Positions 45,639-58,010 of a DNA stretch of 64,000 bases are shown one piece after another (positions within the stretch are counted from its first letter, which is position 1; every line of letters starts with the position of its first letter). Under the pieces are notes generated by a model. That model did not search any database. It worked only from the letters and a program-made list of their open reading frames with translations, and had not been told where the DNA came from. The position numbers and the translations under genes were made by a program. Origin of the DNA: Candidatus Thiodubiliella sp. (lineage in GTDB: Bacteria; Pseudomonadota; Gammaproteobacteria; PS1; Pseudothioglobaceae). The stretch spans positions 344,303-408,302 of the forward strand of contig JAQRGB010000001.1 in the NCBI GenBank assembly GCA_029237605.1, written 5' to 3'.

Positions 45639-46721
45639 ATGTTTTTAGAATTTATTAATTTTCTTACCAAGCTTGATTCAGGCTTCAATGTTCTGCAATA
45701 CTTGACTATGCGTGCTATCTTGGCAATGTTGTCATCATTATTTCTGAGTCTTATCCTAGGTCGCTTTTTTATTAAAAAATTACAAAAATTACAAATTTCT
45801 CAGGTTATTCGTACCGATGGACCACAGTCACATTTTTCTAAGACAGGCACACCAACAATGGGTGGTATTTTAATCTTATTCACCTTTATTATTAGTATAT
45901 TAGTGTGGGGAGATTTACGCGACAGCTATATATGGGTTGTTATAATCACAGCATTACTTTTTGGTAGTATTGGTTTTTTAGATGACTATTTAAAAATTAC
46001 CAAAAAATCTTCTAACGGACTGAGTGTCAAACAAAAATACTTGGCACAAACTTTTAGCGCAATTTTAATTATTGCATGGTTAACTACCAATCCACAAACC
46101 ACAATCTCCACCGACCTTTTAATTCCTTTTTTTAAAGACTTTGTAGTGCCACTTGGTACTATTGGCTTTGTAATTTTCTCTTACTTTGTCATTGTCGGTA
46201 GTTCTAATGCAGTCAATCTAACCGATGGGCTTGATGGTTTGGCGATTATGCCTATTGTTCTAATTTTAGGTGCTTTAGCGATTTTTTCTTATATTGGTGG
46301 CAACTATAATTTTGCTGAGTACTTACATATGCCATTCATACCAGCAACTAGAGAAATATTTGTTGTTTGCACTGCGCTCATTGGCGCTGGATTAGGTTTT
46401 TTATGGTTTAATGCTTATCCTGCTGATATATTTATGGGTGATGTTGGTTCATTAACACTAGGTGCAATTTTAGCAGTCATTGCAATTATAGTTCGTCAAG
46501 AAATATTACTATTCATTATGGGAGGTATTTTTGTTGCTGAAACACTTTCCGTAATAATTCAAGTTGCTTGGTATAAACGCACCAAAATGCGTATTTTTCT
46601 AATGGCACCACTTCATCATCACTTTGAAAAGCAAGGTATATCAGAGCCAAAAATCATTGTTCGTTTTTGGGTAGTAACTTTAATCTTGGTGTTAATAGCC
46701 CTATTCTCTATTAAAATATAA
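45639..46721 (+). CDS. mraY: Phospho-N-acetylmuramoyl-pentapeptide transferase
   Basis: MraY attaches MurNAc-pentapeptide to undecaprenyl phosphate to form lipid I. The family motifs [34 protein letters not shown] and the C-terminal [11 protein letters not shown] are present. About ten membrane helices are expected in 360 residues. It is separated from the other mur genes, which is unusual for gammaproteobacteria, and overlaps the next gene by one base. Confidence 0.95.
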   Translation: MFLEFINFLTKLDSGFNVLQYLTMRAILAMLSSLFLSLILGRFFIKKLQKLQISQVIRTDGPQSHFSKTGTPTMGGILILFTFIISILVWGDLRDSYIWVVIITALLFGSIGFLDDYLKITKKSSNGLSVKQKYLAQTFSAILIIAWLTTNPQTTISTDLLIPFFKDFVVPLGTIGFVIFSYFVIVGSSNAVNLTDGLDGLAIMPIVLILGALAIFSYIGGNYNFAEYLHMPFIPATREIFVVCTALIGAGLGFLWFNAYPADIFMGDVGSLTLGAILAVIAIIVRQEILLFIMGGIFVAETLSVIIQVAWYKRTKMRIFLMAPLHHHFEKQGISEPKIIVRFWVVTLILVLIALFSIKI

Positions 46722-47164
46722 TGAGCAATCTAACTAAATGGGATGAAAGATATTTAAATCTTGCTAAAGAAATATCCACTTGGTCGAAAGACCCATCGAC
46801 TCAAGTCGGTGCAGTAACAGTTGGCAGTAAGAAAGAAGTGCTTTCTCAAGGTTTTAATGGATTTCCACGTAATATTAATGACACTGATAAGCGCTATAAT
46901 AATAAAGAAACTAAATACAAATTCGTAGTACACGCTGAAATGAATGCGATTTACAATGCTACTTACTCTGGCACCTCACTTGATGGGGCGACCTTATATG
47001 TTTATGGCTTGCCAATTTGCTCAGAATGCGCCAAAGGTATTATTCAAGTTGGTATAAAAAGAGTGGTAGTGGAAAAATCTAAGGACCTTGACAACTGGAA
47101 TGATAGTGTCAAACTCTCAAAATCAATGTTTGACGAGGTAGGTGTGGAGCTAATAATTAAATAA
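46721..47164 (+). CDS. dCMP deaminase family protein
   Basis: A cytidine/deoxycytidylate deaminase fold: the zinc ligands are in VVHAEMNAIYNA and PICSECAKGIIQ. The opening KWDERYLNLAKEISTWSKDPSTQVGAV matches ComEB/dCMP deaminases, which make dUMP for dTMP synthesis. Its 147 residues are normal. It is coupled to mraY upstream and to prfC, which begins right after its stop. Confidence 0.85.
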   Translation: MSNLTKWDERYLNLAKEISTWSKDPSTQVGAVTVGSKKEVLSQGFNGFPRNINDTDKRYNNKETKYKFVVHAEMNAIYNATYSGTSLDGATLYVYGLPICSECAKGIIQVGIKRVVVEKSKDLDNWNDSVKLSKSMFDEVGVELIIK

Positions 47165-48733
47165 ATGAATGAAGTACAGAAACGTCGCACATTTGCCATT
47201 ATCTCTCACCCTGATGCCGGTAAAACTACGGTTACTGAAAAACTACTTTTATATGCAGGTGCAATTAAAACTGCTGGTAGTGTTAAAGCCAGAAAAACAA
47301 ACACATATGCCACTTCTGACTGGATGGAAATGGAAAAAGAACGCGGTATTTCCATTACTTCATCTATTATGCAGTTTAATTACGACAACCATGTTATTAA
47401 CCTACTAGATACTCCTGGACATGAGGATTTTTCCGAAGATACTTACCGCACATTAACGGCAGTAGATTCTGCATTAATGGTGATTGATGTAGCTAAAGGT
47501 GTGGAAGTGCGCACTGTTAAACTTATGGAAGTTTGTCGTCTACGTGATACCCCTATTCTCACTTTTATCAATAAATTAGATCGCGAAGGTAAGGAGCCAA
47601 TTGAGTTGATGGACGAAATTGAAAAAGTACTAAATATTGAATGTACTCCTATCACTTGGCCAATTGGCATGGGTAAACGTTTTAAGGGTGTAGTGCATTT
47701 ACTAGAAGATAAAGTTTATCTATATGAGGCAGGTAAAAATTCTAAAATTGGCAAGAATATAGTTATCAATGGCGTTGATAACCCAGAGCTTAATATAATA
47801 TTAGGTGATGAGGCTGCGCTTGAAATACATGATGAAATTGAACTTATTCGTGAGACTAGCACACCTTTTGATCTAAAATCATTTTTAGATGGCAAACAAA
47901 CGCCAGTATTTTTTGGGTCAGCTATCTCAAATTTTGGTATTCAGAATTTACTTGACGGCTTTATTGAGTACGCTCCAACGCCAAAAAATAGAAAATCAGA
48001 TATTCGTGAAGTTAGACCAAATGAAGCAAAACTCACGGGTTTTGTTTTCAAAATTCAAGCCAACATGAACCATAAACACCATGACCGTCTTGCCTTTATG
48101 CGAATAGTTAGTGGGCAGTACAAAAAAGGCATGAAAGTCTTGCAAGTAGCAACTGGCAAACAAATCAAAATTGCCAATGCGCATACCTTTATGTCACACG
48201 AACGCACCTCAGCAGAGGTAGCTTATGCTGGCGATGTAATTGGCATACATAATCACGGTGGCATTAGCATAGGAGATACCTTTACCCAAGGTGAAAAACT
48301 TAATTTTCAAGGCATCCCAAACTTCGCATCAGAATTATTTTGTCGCGCGGTTTTAAAAAATCCGCTCAAAGCCAAAGCTCTGAAAAAAGGCTTGAATCAA
48401 CTTTCAGAAGAAGGAGCAACCCAAGTATTCCGCCCAATAATAAATAACTCACAAATCCTAGGTGCTGTCGGTATTTTGCAATTTGATGTAGTCGCTCATC
48501 GCCTAAAATATGAGTATAATGTTGATTGTAAATTTGAAAGCATTTCTATTGCTACAGCACGTTGGGTAAATGGCAGTGATAAGGATATTGAGCAACTCAA
48601 AGATAAAGCAGGTAACAATGTCGCAATTGATTCTGCTGGTGTACTCACCTACTTAGCCCCATCTATGGTCAATCTACAACTAACTATCGAACGCCACCCA
48701 AATCTTATATTCTCTGCAACACGAGAGCATTAA
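47165..48733 (+). CDS. prfC: Peptide chain release factor 3
   Basis: RF3 is the GTPase that removes RF1/RF2 after termination. G-motifs: [36 protein letters not shown] and FINKLDREG. The RF3-specific C-terminal domain follows ([20 protein letters not shown]). At 522 residues it is full length. Its activity affects termination efficiency, relevant to any stop-codon reading in this genome. Confidence 0.95.
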   Translation: MNEVQKRRTFAIISHPDAGKTTVTEKLLLYAGAIKTAGSVKARKTNTYATSDWMEMEKERGISITSSIMQFNYDNHVINLLDTPGHEDFSEDTYRTLTAVDSALMVIDVAKGVEVRTVKLMEVCRLRDTPILTFINKLDREGKEPIELMDEIEKVLNIECTPITWPIGMGKRFKGVVHLLEDKVYLYEAGKNSKIGKNIVINGVDNPELNIILGDEAALEIHDEIELIRETSTPFDLKSFLDGKQTPVFFGSAISNFGIQNLLDGFIEYAPTPKNRKSDIREVRPNEAKLTGFVFKIQANMNHKHHDRLAFMRIVSGQYKKGMKVLQVATGKQIKIANAHTFMSHERTSAEVAYAGDVIGIHNHGGISIGDTFTQGEKLNFQGIPNFASELFCRAVLKNPLKAKALKKGLNQLSEEGATQVFRPIINNSQILGAVGILQFDVVAHRLKYEYNVDCKFESISIATARWVNGSDKDIEQLKDKAGNNVAIDSAGVLTYLAPSMVNLQLTIERHPNLIFSATREH

Positions 48734-49009
48734 AAGTCTTACTAAAAAATATTATAGCACAGCAAATCCTACCCCTAACAGGTAGCGCCACAGCTCATAG
48801 ATAATTTAATTTTTCCATAAATTGCTTTTGGCTCATGCTGTATTTAGCACATTCATAATGCCATTGTCACTTCTTTCAATTGATTTTTAAAAAAATAATA
48901 TCAAAAAAGCGATGGAATTGTTGATATTGCATACTATTCAATTATATTCAACCTATCTCAGTATAGTTTGCGTATACAATCAATAATTCTCAATTTTTTA
49001 AAAAAATAA

Positions 49010-49568
49010 ATGTTATCAGAAATTATCTTTGCTGCAGGTTGTTTTTGGAGTGTAGAAAAGGTCTTTAAACAAATACCTGGTGTAGTTGAATTATGACAAC
49101 CCAAATTATTACAAGGTGCTGAAAAATAAAGGCAATGACACGATATCTAACTTCTTAAAATTTATTAAAAAAATCAATTATAGTGATGAAGAATATAAAA
49201 ATAATAAAAAATACAATAAAAATATTATCAATCACACTGAAGTAGTTAAAGTTGTTTATGACACAAAGTTAGTTTCTACTGAGTTTCTGATTAAAAACTT
49301 CTGGGAATTACACGATCCAACCCAAACAAATGGACAAGGAAATGATAAGGGTAATAATTATCGATCAGCCATTTACTGGATGAATGATGAGCAAAAACAA
49401 TTCGCCATAAGCACTAAAAATGAATACCAACAATTATTAAATAAAAAAGGCTTTGGTAAAATTATTACTGAGATAAAGCTTTTAGATAGATTTTGGCAAG
49501 CAGAGGATTATCATCAAGACTATTTGGCTAAAAACCCAAATGACTACTGTCCTAATAATGAAACATGA
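49010..49568 (+). pseudogene. msrA: Peptide-methionine (S)-S-oxide reductase remnant
   Basis: From ATG 49010 the protein starts MLSEIIFAAGCFWSVEKVFK, with the catalytic GCFW, but the frame closes at 49093-49095 (TGA). In another frame 49086-49568 continues with HTEVVKVVYD, FWELHDPTQTNGQGND, NYRSAIYWM and FWQAEDYHQDYLAKNP. Between them the conserved GYxGG segment is replaced by an asparagine/lysine-rich stretch. The catalytic Cys is thus out of frame with the rest, so methionine-S-sulfoxide repair by this gene is lost. Confidence 0.75.
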
Positions 49569-49899
49569 GTAAAGTTTACTAATAAATGAATGATTAAAAA
49601 AACTCAGTGATACTTATAATGGGCATTTAAAAAGCCTTATCTTAACGCCTTTAGAAGGTAAAGAAATTATAGTCATTTAGTCCGGTACTTATTGTCCATA
49701 TTGGATAACCTTTAAGCAGAAAGTGTTGAATAACTATAATAGCAGTATCCATATTAGGAGCGTATTCGCACACAACCTTAAAGGCTACAGTATCAAAACC
49801 TAGACCTTTGTCACGCCAAATCGTCTTATTCATTGCAAATAGCGTAGAAAAAACAAGTTTTCAAGGATTATCTATCATCACGAGAATTCTACAAGATTT
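49569..49899. other. Degenerate linker between msrA and msrB remnants
   Basis: No convincing frame; short plus-strand pieces such as FKQKVLNNYNSS cannot be assigned. It may be the decayed middle of an msrAB unit. Confidence 0.4.
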
Positions 49900-50276
49900 T
49901 AGGGAAATTTAAACTGGGTGATTCTAAAGCCTTTAATATTGCTTTTAATAAAGATACCGAAAGTATGTTTTGCAAGCAATACAACATTTTTCAAAGACAC
50001 GCCTGATGGTATTTTTATTGACAAACTATCTGGTGTAGCACTATTTAATACCAATGAGTGTTTCAACTCTAAAACGGATGGCTAAGATTAACAAAGCCAT
50101 TGACGATGCTATTATTGAAAAACCAGACAATATAGTTATGGCATGAATCGCATTGAAGTCGTCTCAAAAAAGCACTGGTATCCCACTTAGGACATGTATT
50201 TAAAGACGGTCCAAACAATACACACCGTTTCCGCATTAATGCTAATGTATTGGATTTTGTTACTGATAAGAAATAA
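49900..50276 (+). pseudogene. msrB: Peptide-methionine (R)-S-oxide reductase remnant
   Basis: Out-of-frame pieces read FKDTPDGIFIDKLSGVALFN, KPIDDAIIEKPDN-like sequence and MNRIEVVSKK. The most intact piece is SHLGHVFKDGPNNTHRFRIN with an end at TAA 50274-50276. These are the MsrB core motifs. Several frameshifts separate them. It follows the msrA remnant, so both halves of the methionine-sulfoxide repair pair are decaying together. Confidence 0.7.
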
Positions 50277-50527
50277 TCTTAATAACTGCAAGATTTATTT
50301 ATAACCTACAATTATAATATTCAGCACAAACTATCTTAGTTCTGTATCACAGAAACAATACTAACAACTAACACTAAAGATCTTTAAATTTATTTATTTT
50401 AAATAGTTTTTCAAATGTTATGCTTTATATATAAAAAGTATTTTAACTTTTTATATATAATCTTTGATTTCTAGTATTTGTTAAATATCTGCCCTTTTTC
50501 TATTATTCAGTATCACCTTAGGTATTT

Positions 50528-53134
50528 TTAGGTGCTTACACTTAAACCATCATCTTTAGAAATTACCTGAACTTCGCTCTCTTTGCACTCACCTGCTTCA
50601 TCTTCAGTTTCGACAATCTTAGCAATAGATACCAACTTCTCTCCTTTAGCAATATTGATAAGTGTCACACCCTGGGTGTTTCGACCAATAATCGATACAT
50701 CAACAGCTCTTGTACGAACTAATGTGCCTTTATTAGAAATCAACATCATCTCATCTTCATCGGTAACTTGAATTGCACCGACAACTTTACCATTTCTATT
50801 ACTAGTCTTAATAGAAATAACGCCCAATCCGCCACGTGCTTGGGCTCGATATTCATCAATATTAGTTCGCTTGCCATAACCTTTTTCAGTAGTAGTTAGG
50901 ATTGGACTTGAGTTATTAACGATGATAGCTGAAACTATTTCATCATCTTTTAACCTCATGCCACGCACACCGATAGCTGTTCTACCAACAGAACGCACAT
51001 CTGATTCTCTAAATCTTATTGACTTACCACCTGCTGAAAATAGCATGATATCATTCTCACCAGAAGTAATATCAACGCCTACTAATTTATCTCCATCTCT
51101 AAGTTCAATGGCAATAATACCTCCTTTTCTTGGACGTGAAAAATTTGTAAGTGAAGTTTTTTTACAAGTGCCACTACTAGTCACCATAAAGACAAATTTT
51201 TCATCAACGAACTGAGAAACTGGCAATATCGCATTAATAGTTTCATCTTTTTTAAGTGGAAGTAAATTAATAATTGGTTTGCCACGTGATATACGTGATG
51301 CCATCGGCAACTCATAAACTTTGAGCCAATGTACTTTACCTGTGGACGAGAAGCACAGCACGGTATCGTGAGAATTCGCCACAAAAAGTTGATCGACAAA
51401 ATCTTCGTCTTTCATCTTCGTTGCAACCTTGCCCTTACCACCGCGACGCTGGGCTCGATAATCACTCAGTGATTGCGCTTTAACATAGCCGCCATGCGAC
51501 AATGTAACCACGCGCTCTTCTTCTGCAATTAGGTCTTCTAAAGTTAAGTCAATTTTATTTTCTATAATTTCAGTAAGTCGTCCATTAGAAAAGTTATCAC
51601 GGATTTCAAGTAACTCATCACGAATTACTTGCATTAATTTTTCAGGATTTTGCAAAATATCTAATAAATATTTAATTGTTTCTAATAATTCATTGAATTC
51701 ATCAAAAATTTTATCTTTTTCTAAACCTGTTAAACGATGAAGCTTCAAGTCAAGAATTGCTTGCGCTTGTTTCTGCGATAGTTGGTAATCACCAGATTGT
51801 TGCAAGCCAAGCTCAACTGGTAAATCTTCTGGCTTGAATAATGACATATCACGCTCACCAATCAAGTCTTTAATTACGCCACCCTGCCAAGTTTTAGCAA
51901 CTAGTTGCTCTTTTGCTTCAGTTGGGTTTGATGCAGCCTTAATCATTTCAATGATTTTATCAATATTATTTAATGCAACTGACAAACCTTCTAATATATG
52001 AGCGCGATTTCTTGCCTTATTAAGCTCAAATATAGAACGACGAATAACCACATCACGACGATGTGCAATAAAGGCATCTAATATACCTTTGAGCGTCATT
52101 AATTTAGGCATTCCTTTGTCAATTACCACCATATTAATACCAAATACAGTTTGCATCTCAGTTAACTTGTAAAGGTTATTAAGCATAACTTCTGGTACTT
52201 CGCCACGCCTAAGTTCAACCACCATACGCATACCATCTTTATCAGATTCGTCTCTTAAGCCTGTAATACCATCAATTTTTTTATCTTTAACTAATTCAGC
52301 AATTTTAGTAATTAACTTGGCTTTATTTACTTGATACGGTAATTCTGTCACTACAATACTTTGCTTATCTTCACCTTCAATATGAGAAACTGCACGTAAA
52401 TAAATCTTACCCTTGCCTGTTTCATATGCTTGGCGAATACCATCTGCACCATTAATAATACCCGCTGTTGGAAAATCAGGGCCTGGTATCAGCGTCAATA
52501 GATCGCCAATCGTTACTGTATCTTTGTCAATAATTGCCAAACAAGCATTGACGACCTCAGCTAAATTATGTGGTGGAATATTTGTTGCCATACCAACTGC
52601 AATACCTGAAGAGCCATTAACTAATAAATTAGGAACACGCGTTGGCAAAACGCTTGGCTCTGATTCTGAGCCATCATAATTGTCAATAAAATCAACAGTT
52701 TGTTTGTCTAAATCGCGCAATAATTCATGCGAAATTTTCGCCATACGGATTTCCGTATAACGCATAGCTGCCGCTCTATCTCCATCAACAGAGCCAAAAT
52801 TACCCTGACCATCAATTAAAATACTACGCATTGAAAATGGTTGCGCCATACGAACGATAGTATCGTATACAGCAGTATCTCCATGTGGATGATACTTACC
52901 AATCACATCTCCAACAATACGCGCTGATTTTTTATAGGATTTATTATAGTCATTACCCAAAACATCCATAGCATAAAGCACACGACGATGCACTGGCTTT
53001 AAGCCGTCTCGCACATCAGGCAAAGCACGGCCAACAATGACACTCATTGCATATTCTAAATAAGAATTTCTCATCTCATTTTCAATAGTAACTACAGGAA
53101 AATTAGACGTGAACTTTTCAGTATTTTCAGACAT
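50528..53134 (-). CDS. gyrA: DNA gyrase subunit A
   Basis: GyrA is the cutting and rejoining subunit of gyrase. The catalytic Tyr is in [11 protein letters not shown], and the quinolone region is [15 protein letters not shown] (Thr and Asp at the two resistance positions). The GyrA box in the C-terminal pinwheel, [10 protein letters not shown], separates it from ParC. At 868 residues it is full length, with an acidic tail as in other gyrases. Confidence 0.96.
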   Translation of the reverse strand: MSENTEKFTSNFPVVTIENEMRNSYLEYAMSVIVGRALPDVRDGLKPVHRRVLYAMDVLGNDYNKSYKKSARIVGDVIGKYHPHGDTAVYDTIVRMAQPFSMRSILIDGQGNFGSVDGDRAAAMRYTEIRMAKISHELLRDLDKQTVDFIDNYDGSESEPSVLPTRVPNLLVNGSSGIAVGMATNIPPHNLAEVVNACLAIIDKDTVTIGDLLTLIPGPDFPTAGIINGADGIRQAYETGKGKIYLRAVSHIEGEDKQSIVVTELPYQVNKAKLITKIAELVKDKKIDGITGLRDESDKDGMRMVVELRRGEVPEVMLNNLYKLTEMQTVFGINMVVIDKGMPKLMTLKGILDAFIAHRRDVVIRRSIFELNKARNRAHILEGLSVALNNIDKIIEMIKAASNPTEAKEQLVAKTWQGGVIKDLIGERDMSLFKPEDLPVELGLQQSGDYQLSQKQAQAILDLKLHRLTGLEKDKIFDEFNELLETIKYLLDILQNPEKLMQVIRDELLEIRDNFSNGRLTEIIENKIDLTLEDLIAEEERVVTLSHGGYVKAQSLSDYRAQRRGGKGKVATKMKDEDFVDQLFVANSHDTVLCFSSTGKVHWLKVYELPMASRISRGKPIINLLPLKKDETINAILPVSQFVDEKFVFMVTSSGTCKKTSLTNFSRPRKGGIIAIELRDGDKLVGVDITSGENDIMLFSAGGKSIRFRESDVRSVGRTAIGVRGMRLKDDEIVSAIIVNNSSPILTTTEKGYGKRTNIDEYRAQARGGLGVISIKTSNRNGKVVGAIQVTDEDEMMLISNKGTLVRTRAVDVSIIGRNTQGVTLINIAKGEKLVSIAKIVETEDEAGECKESEVQVISKDDGLSVST

Positions 53135-53246
53135 ATAAAAAAATATTTTATTTTATTTTATTTTATACTAAAGACATTAAATAAACAACTAAAATTATCA
53201 AATAGTTTATGGAAAAAAACTATTAAAAATCAATAATTTATAAAAT

Positions 53247-54314
53247 CTATAGATTTCTTTTCTGGATAGATTTTGATAATGTTTTTAATAATTTTTCAGT
53301 GTCATTCCAACCGATACAACCATCGGTAATGCTAACGCCGTGCTCAAGTAAATTTAACGGCCCAACTGACTGACTACCTTCATTAATGTGTGACTCAATC
53401 ATCACCCCAAAAATCTGCTCAGAACCTGCGCTAATTTGCTTAGCAATATTATCACCAACTTTAATTTGATTTTTAAATTTATTTTTGCTATTGGCGTGTG
53501 AAAAATCTACCATTAACTTATCAGGCAATCCTAAATCAGCAAGTTGTTTAGCGATTACTTGTACACTATTACTATCATAATTAGTTTTATCTTTGCCACC
53601 ACGCAAAATAATATGGCAATTTGGATTGCCAGAAGTTGTATATCGATTAATCATACCTTTTTTATTAATTGACCAAAACATATGTGGATTATTAGCAGAA
53701 ATAACCGCATCTATCGCCACTTGAGCACCTCCATCTGTACCATTTTTAAAACCAACAGGGCAAGATAAACCTGATGCTAATTCACGATGTGTTTGACTTT
53801 CAGTAGTACGCGCACCTATTGCACCCCATGAAATCAAATCAGAAATATACTGCGGGGTAATTAGATCTAAGTACTCAGTTGCAGTTGGTAAGCGTTTTTT
53901 AGCTAAATCTAGTAATAAACTACGCGCTAAATCAAAGCCTTTTTCCATATTAAAACTGCTATTTAAATCAGGGTCATAAATTAAACCTTTCCAACCAATA
54001 GTTGTACGTGGCTTTTCAAAATATACGCGCATAACAATAAATAAATCATCTTTTAACTTATCACGTAAATTTATTAACTTATCGGCATATTCCACCGCTA
54101 CTTTGTGATCATGAATAGAACAAGGACCAACAATAACAAGTAACCGCTTGTCTTTGCCTTTGATAATATTTGCAATAGTTTTTCTAGTATCAACAATAAA
54201 ATCAGACTCTAATTTTTTTACCTCGTGTCGCTTAATATACACCATCGGTGGCGTAATAGACTCCGCCTTAGTAATACGAATATTGCTAATTTTTTGTAGT
54301 ATTTTTTTTAGCAT
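53247..54314 (-). CDS. 3-deoxy-7-phosphoheptulonate synthase (class I)
   Basis: DAHP synthase condenses phosphoenolpyruvate and erythrose-4-phosphate, the first step of the shikimate pathway. Motifs: LVIVGPCSIHDHKVAVEYA, RVYFEKPRTTIGWKGLI, GARTTESQTHRELASGLSCP, and the C-terminal IGWNDTEKLL. It matches AroG/F/H in type and length (355 residues). Which aromatic amino acid inhibits it cannot be told. Confidence 0.93.
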   Translation of the reverse strand: MLKKILQKISNIRITKAESITPPMVYIKRHEVKKLESDFIVDTRKTIANIIKGKDKRLLVIVGPCSIHDHKVAVEYADKLINLRDKLKDDLFIVMRVYFEKPRTTIGWKGLIYDPDLNSSFNMEKGFDLARSLLLDLAKKRLPTATEYLDLITPQYISDLISWGAIGARTTESQTHRELASGLSCPVGFKNGTDGGAQVAIDAVISANNPHMFWSINKKGMINRYTTSGNPNCHIILRGGKDKTNYDSNSVQVIAKQLADLGLPDKLMVDFSHANSKNKFKNQIKVGDNIAKQISAGSEQIFGVMIESHINEGSQSVGPLNLLEHGVSITDGCIGWNDTEKLLKTLSKSIQKRNL

Positions 54315-54460
54315 TATATTTTTGTGTAATTATAGATAATTAATAAAATGCTAGATTTTACTTTCCTAGATGAATGTTGTATATCATTGACTAAATTAAC
54401 AATTTTATAAAATTGGTAAAAAATGATATTTTGATAGATGTTCATAATTGCACCAAGATC

Positions 54461-55255
54461 TCAATATTTATTATTTTCAATTAAAGCATATGCAGAATGA
54501 TTATGAATTGACTCGAAATTCTCCGCTTCTAAGCAATAATAATCAATATTATCATTAATATTTAAGTCAACTGCAATATCGCGTACCAAATCCTCGACAA
54601 ATGCAGGATTATCATACGCCTTTTCTGTAACAACTTTTTCATCATCACGCTTTAAAATAGCATACAACTCACATGATGCTTTTTTCTCAGCTAATTCAAT
54701 CAAATCTTCTAAATACAAAACTTTACCTTTAGCAACTCTTGCTTTAATAGTGATATGTGAGCGCTGATTGTGCGCACCATATTTAGAAATACCTTTTGAA
54801 CACGGACAGAGGCTGGTGACTGGCACTACAACTTTCATCATTACTTCTAATATTCCTTGATTCAAATTGCCATATAAAGTAACATTATAATCCATCATAG
54901 ATTCCACACCTGAAGATGGTGCTTTTTTTTTGCGAAAAAAAGGAAAATCCAAAGTAATATAAGCTGTATCAGACTCTAATTTTTTACAAACTTTATCAAA
55001 AATTCTATCAAAATTACTAGTGTTAAATTCACACGGACCATCGTTCAGTATTTCAATAAAACGTGACATGTGTGTACCTTTAACATATTCTGGCAATGTT
55101 ACTGCCATGGTAAAGTTACCGATCGTTGAATTTTTATTGCCATCACGATCAATAAAAATAATTGGATGCGAAATATCTTTGACGCCTACTTTATCAATAA
55201 TTATTTGACGTGTATCCACATTATTTTGTATATCAGGCAAACTGCATTTATTCAT
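54461..55255 (-). CDS. folE2: GTP cyclohydrolase FolE2 (type IB)
   Basis: FolE2 converts GTP to dihydroneopterin triphosphate, feeding folate and queuosine. Conserved pieces are DGPCEFNTSNFDRI, TSLCPCSKGISKYGAHNQRSHI (Cys ligand) and NHSAYALIE. It is the zinc-independent alternative to FolE and is often induced in low zinc. Here it sits downstream of queD with a 15-base gap, so the two share a transcript. Confidence 0.93.
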   Translation of the reverse strand: MNKCSLPDIQNNVDTRQIIIDKVGVKDISHPIIFIDRDGNKNSTIGNFTMAVTLPEYVKGTHMSRFIEILNDGPCEFNTSNFDRIFDKVCKKLESDTAYITLDFPFFRKKKAPSSGVESMMDYNVTLYGNLNQGILEVMMKVVVPVTSLCPCSKGISKYGAHNQRSHITIKARVAKGKVLYLEDLIELAEKKASCELYAILKRDDEKVVTEKAYDNPAFVEDLVRDIAVDLNINDNIDYYCLEAENFESIHNHSAYALIENNKY

Positions 55256-55270
55256 AATATAAGCACTCCA

Positions 55271-55639
55271 TTATTCTGAATAAGCAACAGATGACCGAGG
55301 TGTTTCCCAAATAATCACTTCACAAACGCGAACATCTTGATTATCAATTAGCGTGCTCACCTCTTGATAAAAATATTTTGCAATATTTTCAGCAGTTGGA
55401 TTCAACTCATCAAAAGGTGTGATTTCATTCAAATATTGATGATCTACTCTCTTAATAACTTTTTTTGTTTGCTCCTTAATCGAGCTAAAATCAATTGCAA
55501 TACCTGTAGCATCAAGCACTTTAGACTCAATTGATACTTCAACCTGCCAATTATGGCCATGCAGGCGTGAACAATCACCGGAATAATTTCTTAGGGAGTG
55601 CGCTGAAGCAAAATCTGTAACAATTTTTAAGACGAACAT
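55271..55639 (-). CDS. queD: 6-carboxytetrahydropterin synthase QueD
   Basis: QueD takes dihydroneopterin triphosphate, the FolE2 product, to 6-carboxytetrahydropterin in queuosine synthesis. The zinc ligands and catalytic Cys are in FASAHSLRNYSGDCSRLHGHNW (Cys three residues before HGH, the QueD pattern), with PTAENIAKYFYQ downstream. It has 122 residues and precedes folE2 in the operon. Confidence 0.9.
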   Translation of the reverse strand: MFVLKIVTDFASAHSLRNYSGDCSRLHGHNWQVEVSIESKVLDATGIAIDFSSIKEQTKKVIKRVDHQYLNEITPFDELNPTAENIAKYFYQEVSTLIDNQDVRVCEVIIWETPRSSVAYSE

Positions 55640-55737
55640 AACTAATTCGGAAAAACTGGAAAAATATTATTATACCAATATTTAAAGTGTTATCTTTTAA
55701 ATTACTATATTTAAAATTGCTGATGGTGTTTTGCTAC

Positions 55738-57975
55738 TTAATCAATAGCTTCAATTTTAGATGGGTTTTGATAACCTCTTGGCAATAAACTACCACGCCT
55801 TGCACGTGCACCCATGTAGTTGATTAAATCAAAGAATTTAATACTCAGATGGCGCTTTCCTGCGGTTACTTTTAAGTTTTGTTTGTCCAATAATACACAG
55901 ATACTAATAACAAATTCTTTGCCGGATTTCATATCTTTTAACGGTATTTGAATTAGTTTGTTACCCTTACCTTTTGATAATACTGGTAATTCAGACACCG
56001 GAAATATCAATAATCTACCACTATTAGTAGCAACGGCAACAAACTGTTTTTCTAAATCATCTACCTTAACAATTTTCATAACTTTAGAAGTGCTTGACAA
56101 TGACAATGAAGATTTACCTGCTTTTTTCTTTGAAAATAAATCACCAATGGTAGTAATAAAGCCATAACCAACATTTGATGTAAGTAAGATATTTTGATCA
56201 TCATCGCCCATCACCACATCAACAAATTTAGCATCTGCTGGTGGTGTGAGTTTTCCTGTAAGAGGTTCACCCTGCCCTCTTGCACTTGGTAGTGAGTTAG
56301 CAGTTAGCGCATAAGAACGTCCTGTTGAATCTAAGAAGATTACGCTCTTATTACTCCGACCTTTAGCACTGGTTAGATAATTATCACCAGACTTAAAATT
56401 CAAGGTGGTTGGATCGATATCATGCCCTTTAGCACTACGCACCCAGCCATTGTCACTCAGCACCACTGTTACATTTTCAACAGGTACTAAATCATCTTCA
56501 TTAAAGGCTTGTGCTTGTACGATATTTGAATTAATACTTGAGCGCCTATCATCATCAAAATCTTCAATGATGGCTTTAAGCTCTTTCTTAATATAAGTTT
56601 TTAGACGTGCGTCACTTGACAGTAGTAATTCTAATTTTTCTTTTTCTTTTGCTAATTCTTTTTGCTCATCTTGAATTCTTATCTCTTCTAGTTTAGCAAG
56701 ATGGCGAAGTTTTAACTCTAAAATTGCTTCAGCCTGTATTTCGCTAAGATTAAATTGTGACATTAATACCGGCTTTGGCTTATCTTGAGTGCGGATGATC
56801 GCAATCACTTCTTCAATATTTAAAAACGCAATCAGTAAACCATCTAAGATATGTAAACGCGCCAAAATTTTATCAAGTCGGTAATTTAGACGATTGGTAA
56901 CAACTTGTATGCGATAAGTTAGCCATTCTTTAATTATTGGAATAAGTGGCTTAACCTGTGGCTTGCCATCCAGACCAATTACATTCATATTAACACGATA
57001 ATTTTTCTCTAAATCAGTAGTAGCAAATAAGTGCAACATTAATGTATCTATATCCACACGATTTGATCTTGGTACAATAACAATACGTGTTGTATTTTTA
57101 TGATCAGATTCATCACGAATATCTTCAACTAATGGTAATTTTTTCTTACGCATTTGGTCAGCAATTTGTGTGATAATTTTAGAGCCAGAAGTTTGGAAAG
57201 GCAGTGCCTCAATAACAATATTACCTTTTTCTTTTTGATAAGTGGCACGCATTTTGACCGAGCCACTCCCTGTGTTATAAATTTGTTTAATGTCTGCTTT
57301 ACTCGACACAATATAAGCATCTGTTGGATAATCAGGCGCTGGCAAAATCTCCATAATACTATCTAAATCAGTAGCAGGTTGATTTAATAATTGAATACAG
57401 GCAGATACTACTTCTCTCAAATTATGTGGTGGCACATCTGTTGCCATGCCAACAGCAATACCTGAAGTACCATTAAGCAATAAATTAGGTATTTGTGCTG
57501 GTAAGTTCTCAGGCTCTTGTAATGACCCATCAAAATTATCCGTCCAATTAACCGTGCCTTGATTTATTTCACCAAGTAATAAATCTGCATAACGAGAAAG
57601 CTTACTCTCAGTATAACGCATTGCTGCAAACGATTTAGGGTCGTCCGGAGCACCCCAATTTCCTTGCCCGTCAATAAATGGATAACGATAAGAGAAAGGT
57701 TGCGCCATTAGCACCATCGCTTCATAGCAAGCACTATCGCCATGTGGATGAAATTTACCTAAAACATCGCCCACAGTGCGAGCAGATTTTTTAAATTTTG
57801 CGCTAGATTTAAGCCCCAATTCACTCATCGCATAGATAATACGACGCTGAACAGGTTTTAATCCATCACCTATAAATGGCAACGCACGGTCAAGAATGAC
57901 ATACATAGAATAATCAAGGTAGGCATTCTCACTAAATTGCGCGACGCTTTGTTGCTCAAGACTTATTTGACTCAT
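55738..57975 (-). CDS. parC: DNA topoisomerase IV subunit A
   Basis: ParC decatenates chromosomes with ParE. The catalytic Tyr lies in [15 protein letters not shown], and the quinolone region is [15 protein letters not shown] (Ser and Glu, wild-type pattern). There is no GyrA box; the C-terminal domain is shorter (745 residues total), as expected for ParC. parE is not nearby. Confidence 0.95.
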   Translation of the reverse strand: MSQISLEQQSVAQFSENAYLDYSMYVILDRALPFIGDGLKPVQRRIIYAMSELGLKSSAKFKKSARTVGDVLGKFHPHGDSACYEAMVLMAQPFSYRYPFIDGQGNWGAPDDPKSFAAMRYTESKLSRYADLLLGEINQGTVNWTDNFDGSLQEPENLPAQIPNLLLNGTSGIAVGMATDVPPHNLREVVSACIQLLNQPATDLDSIMEILPAPDYPTDAYIVSSKADIKQIYNTGSGSVKMRATYQKEKGNIVIEALPFQTSGSKIITQIADQMRKKKLPLVEDIRDESDHKNTTRIVIVPRSNRVDIDTLMLHLFATTDLEKNYRVNMNVIGLDGKPQVKPLIPIIKEWLTYRIQVVTNRLNYRLDKILARLHILDGLLIAFLNIEEVIAIIRTQDKPKPVLMSQFNLSEIQAEAILELKLRHLAKLEEIRIQDEQKELAKEKEKLELLLSSDARLKTYIKKELKAIIEDFDDDRRSSINSNIVQAQAFNEDDLVPVENVTVVLSDNGWVRSAKGHDIDPTTLNFKSGDNYLTSAKGRSNKSVIFLDSTGRSYALTANSLPSARGQGEPLTGKLTPPADAKFVDVVMGDDDQNILLTSNVGYGFITTIGDLFSKKKAGKSSLSLSSTSKVMKIVKVDDLEKQFVAVATNSGRLLIFPVSELPVLSKGKGNKLIQIPLKDMKSGKEFVISICVLLDKQNLKVTAGKRHLSIKFFDLINYMGARARRGSLLPRGYQNPSKIEAID

Positions 57976-58010
57976 TTTTCCTCTATAAAAAACATAAAGT
58001 TAGAATTATT

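Noticed and set aside
49651-49833. A 60-codon minus-strand frame between msrA and msrB remnants
   Set aside because: No start context or family match; it is opposite to the decayed msr genes and is probably a chance frame.
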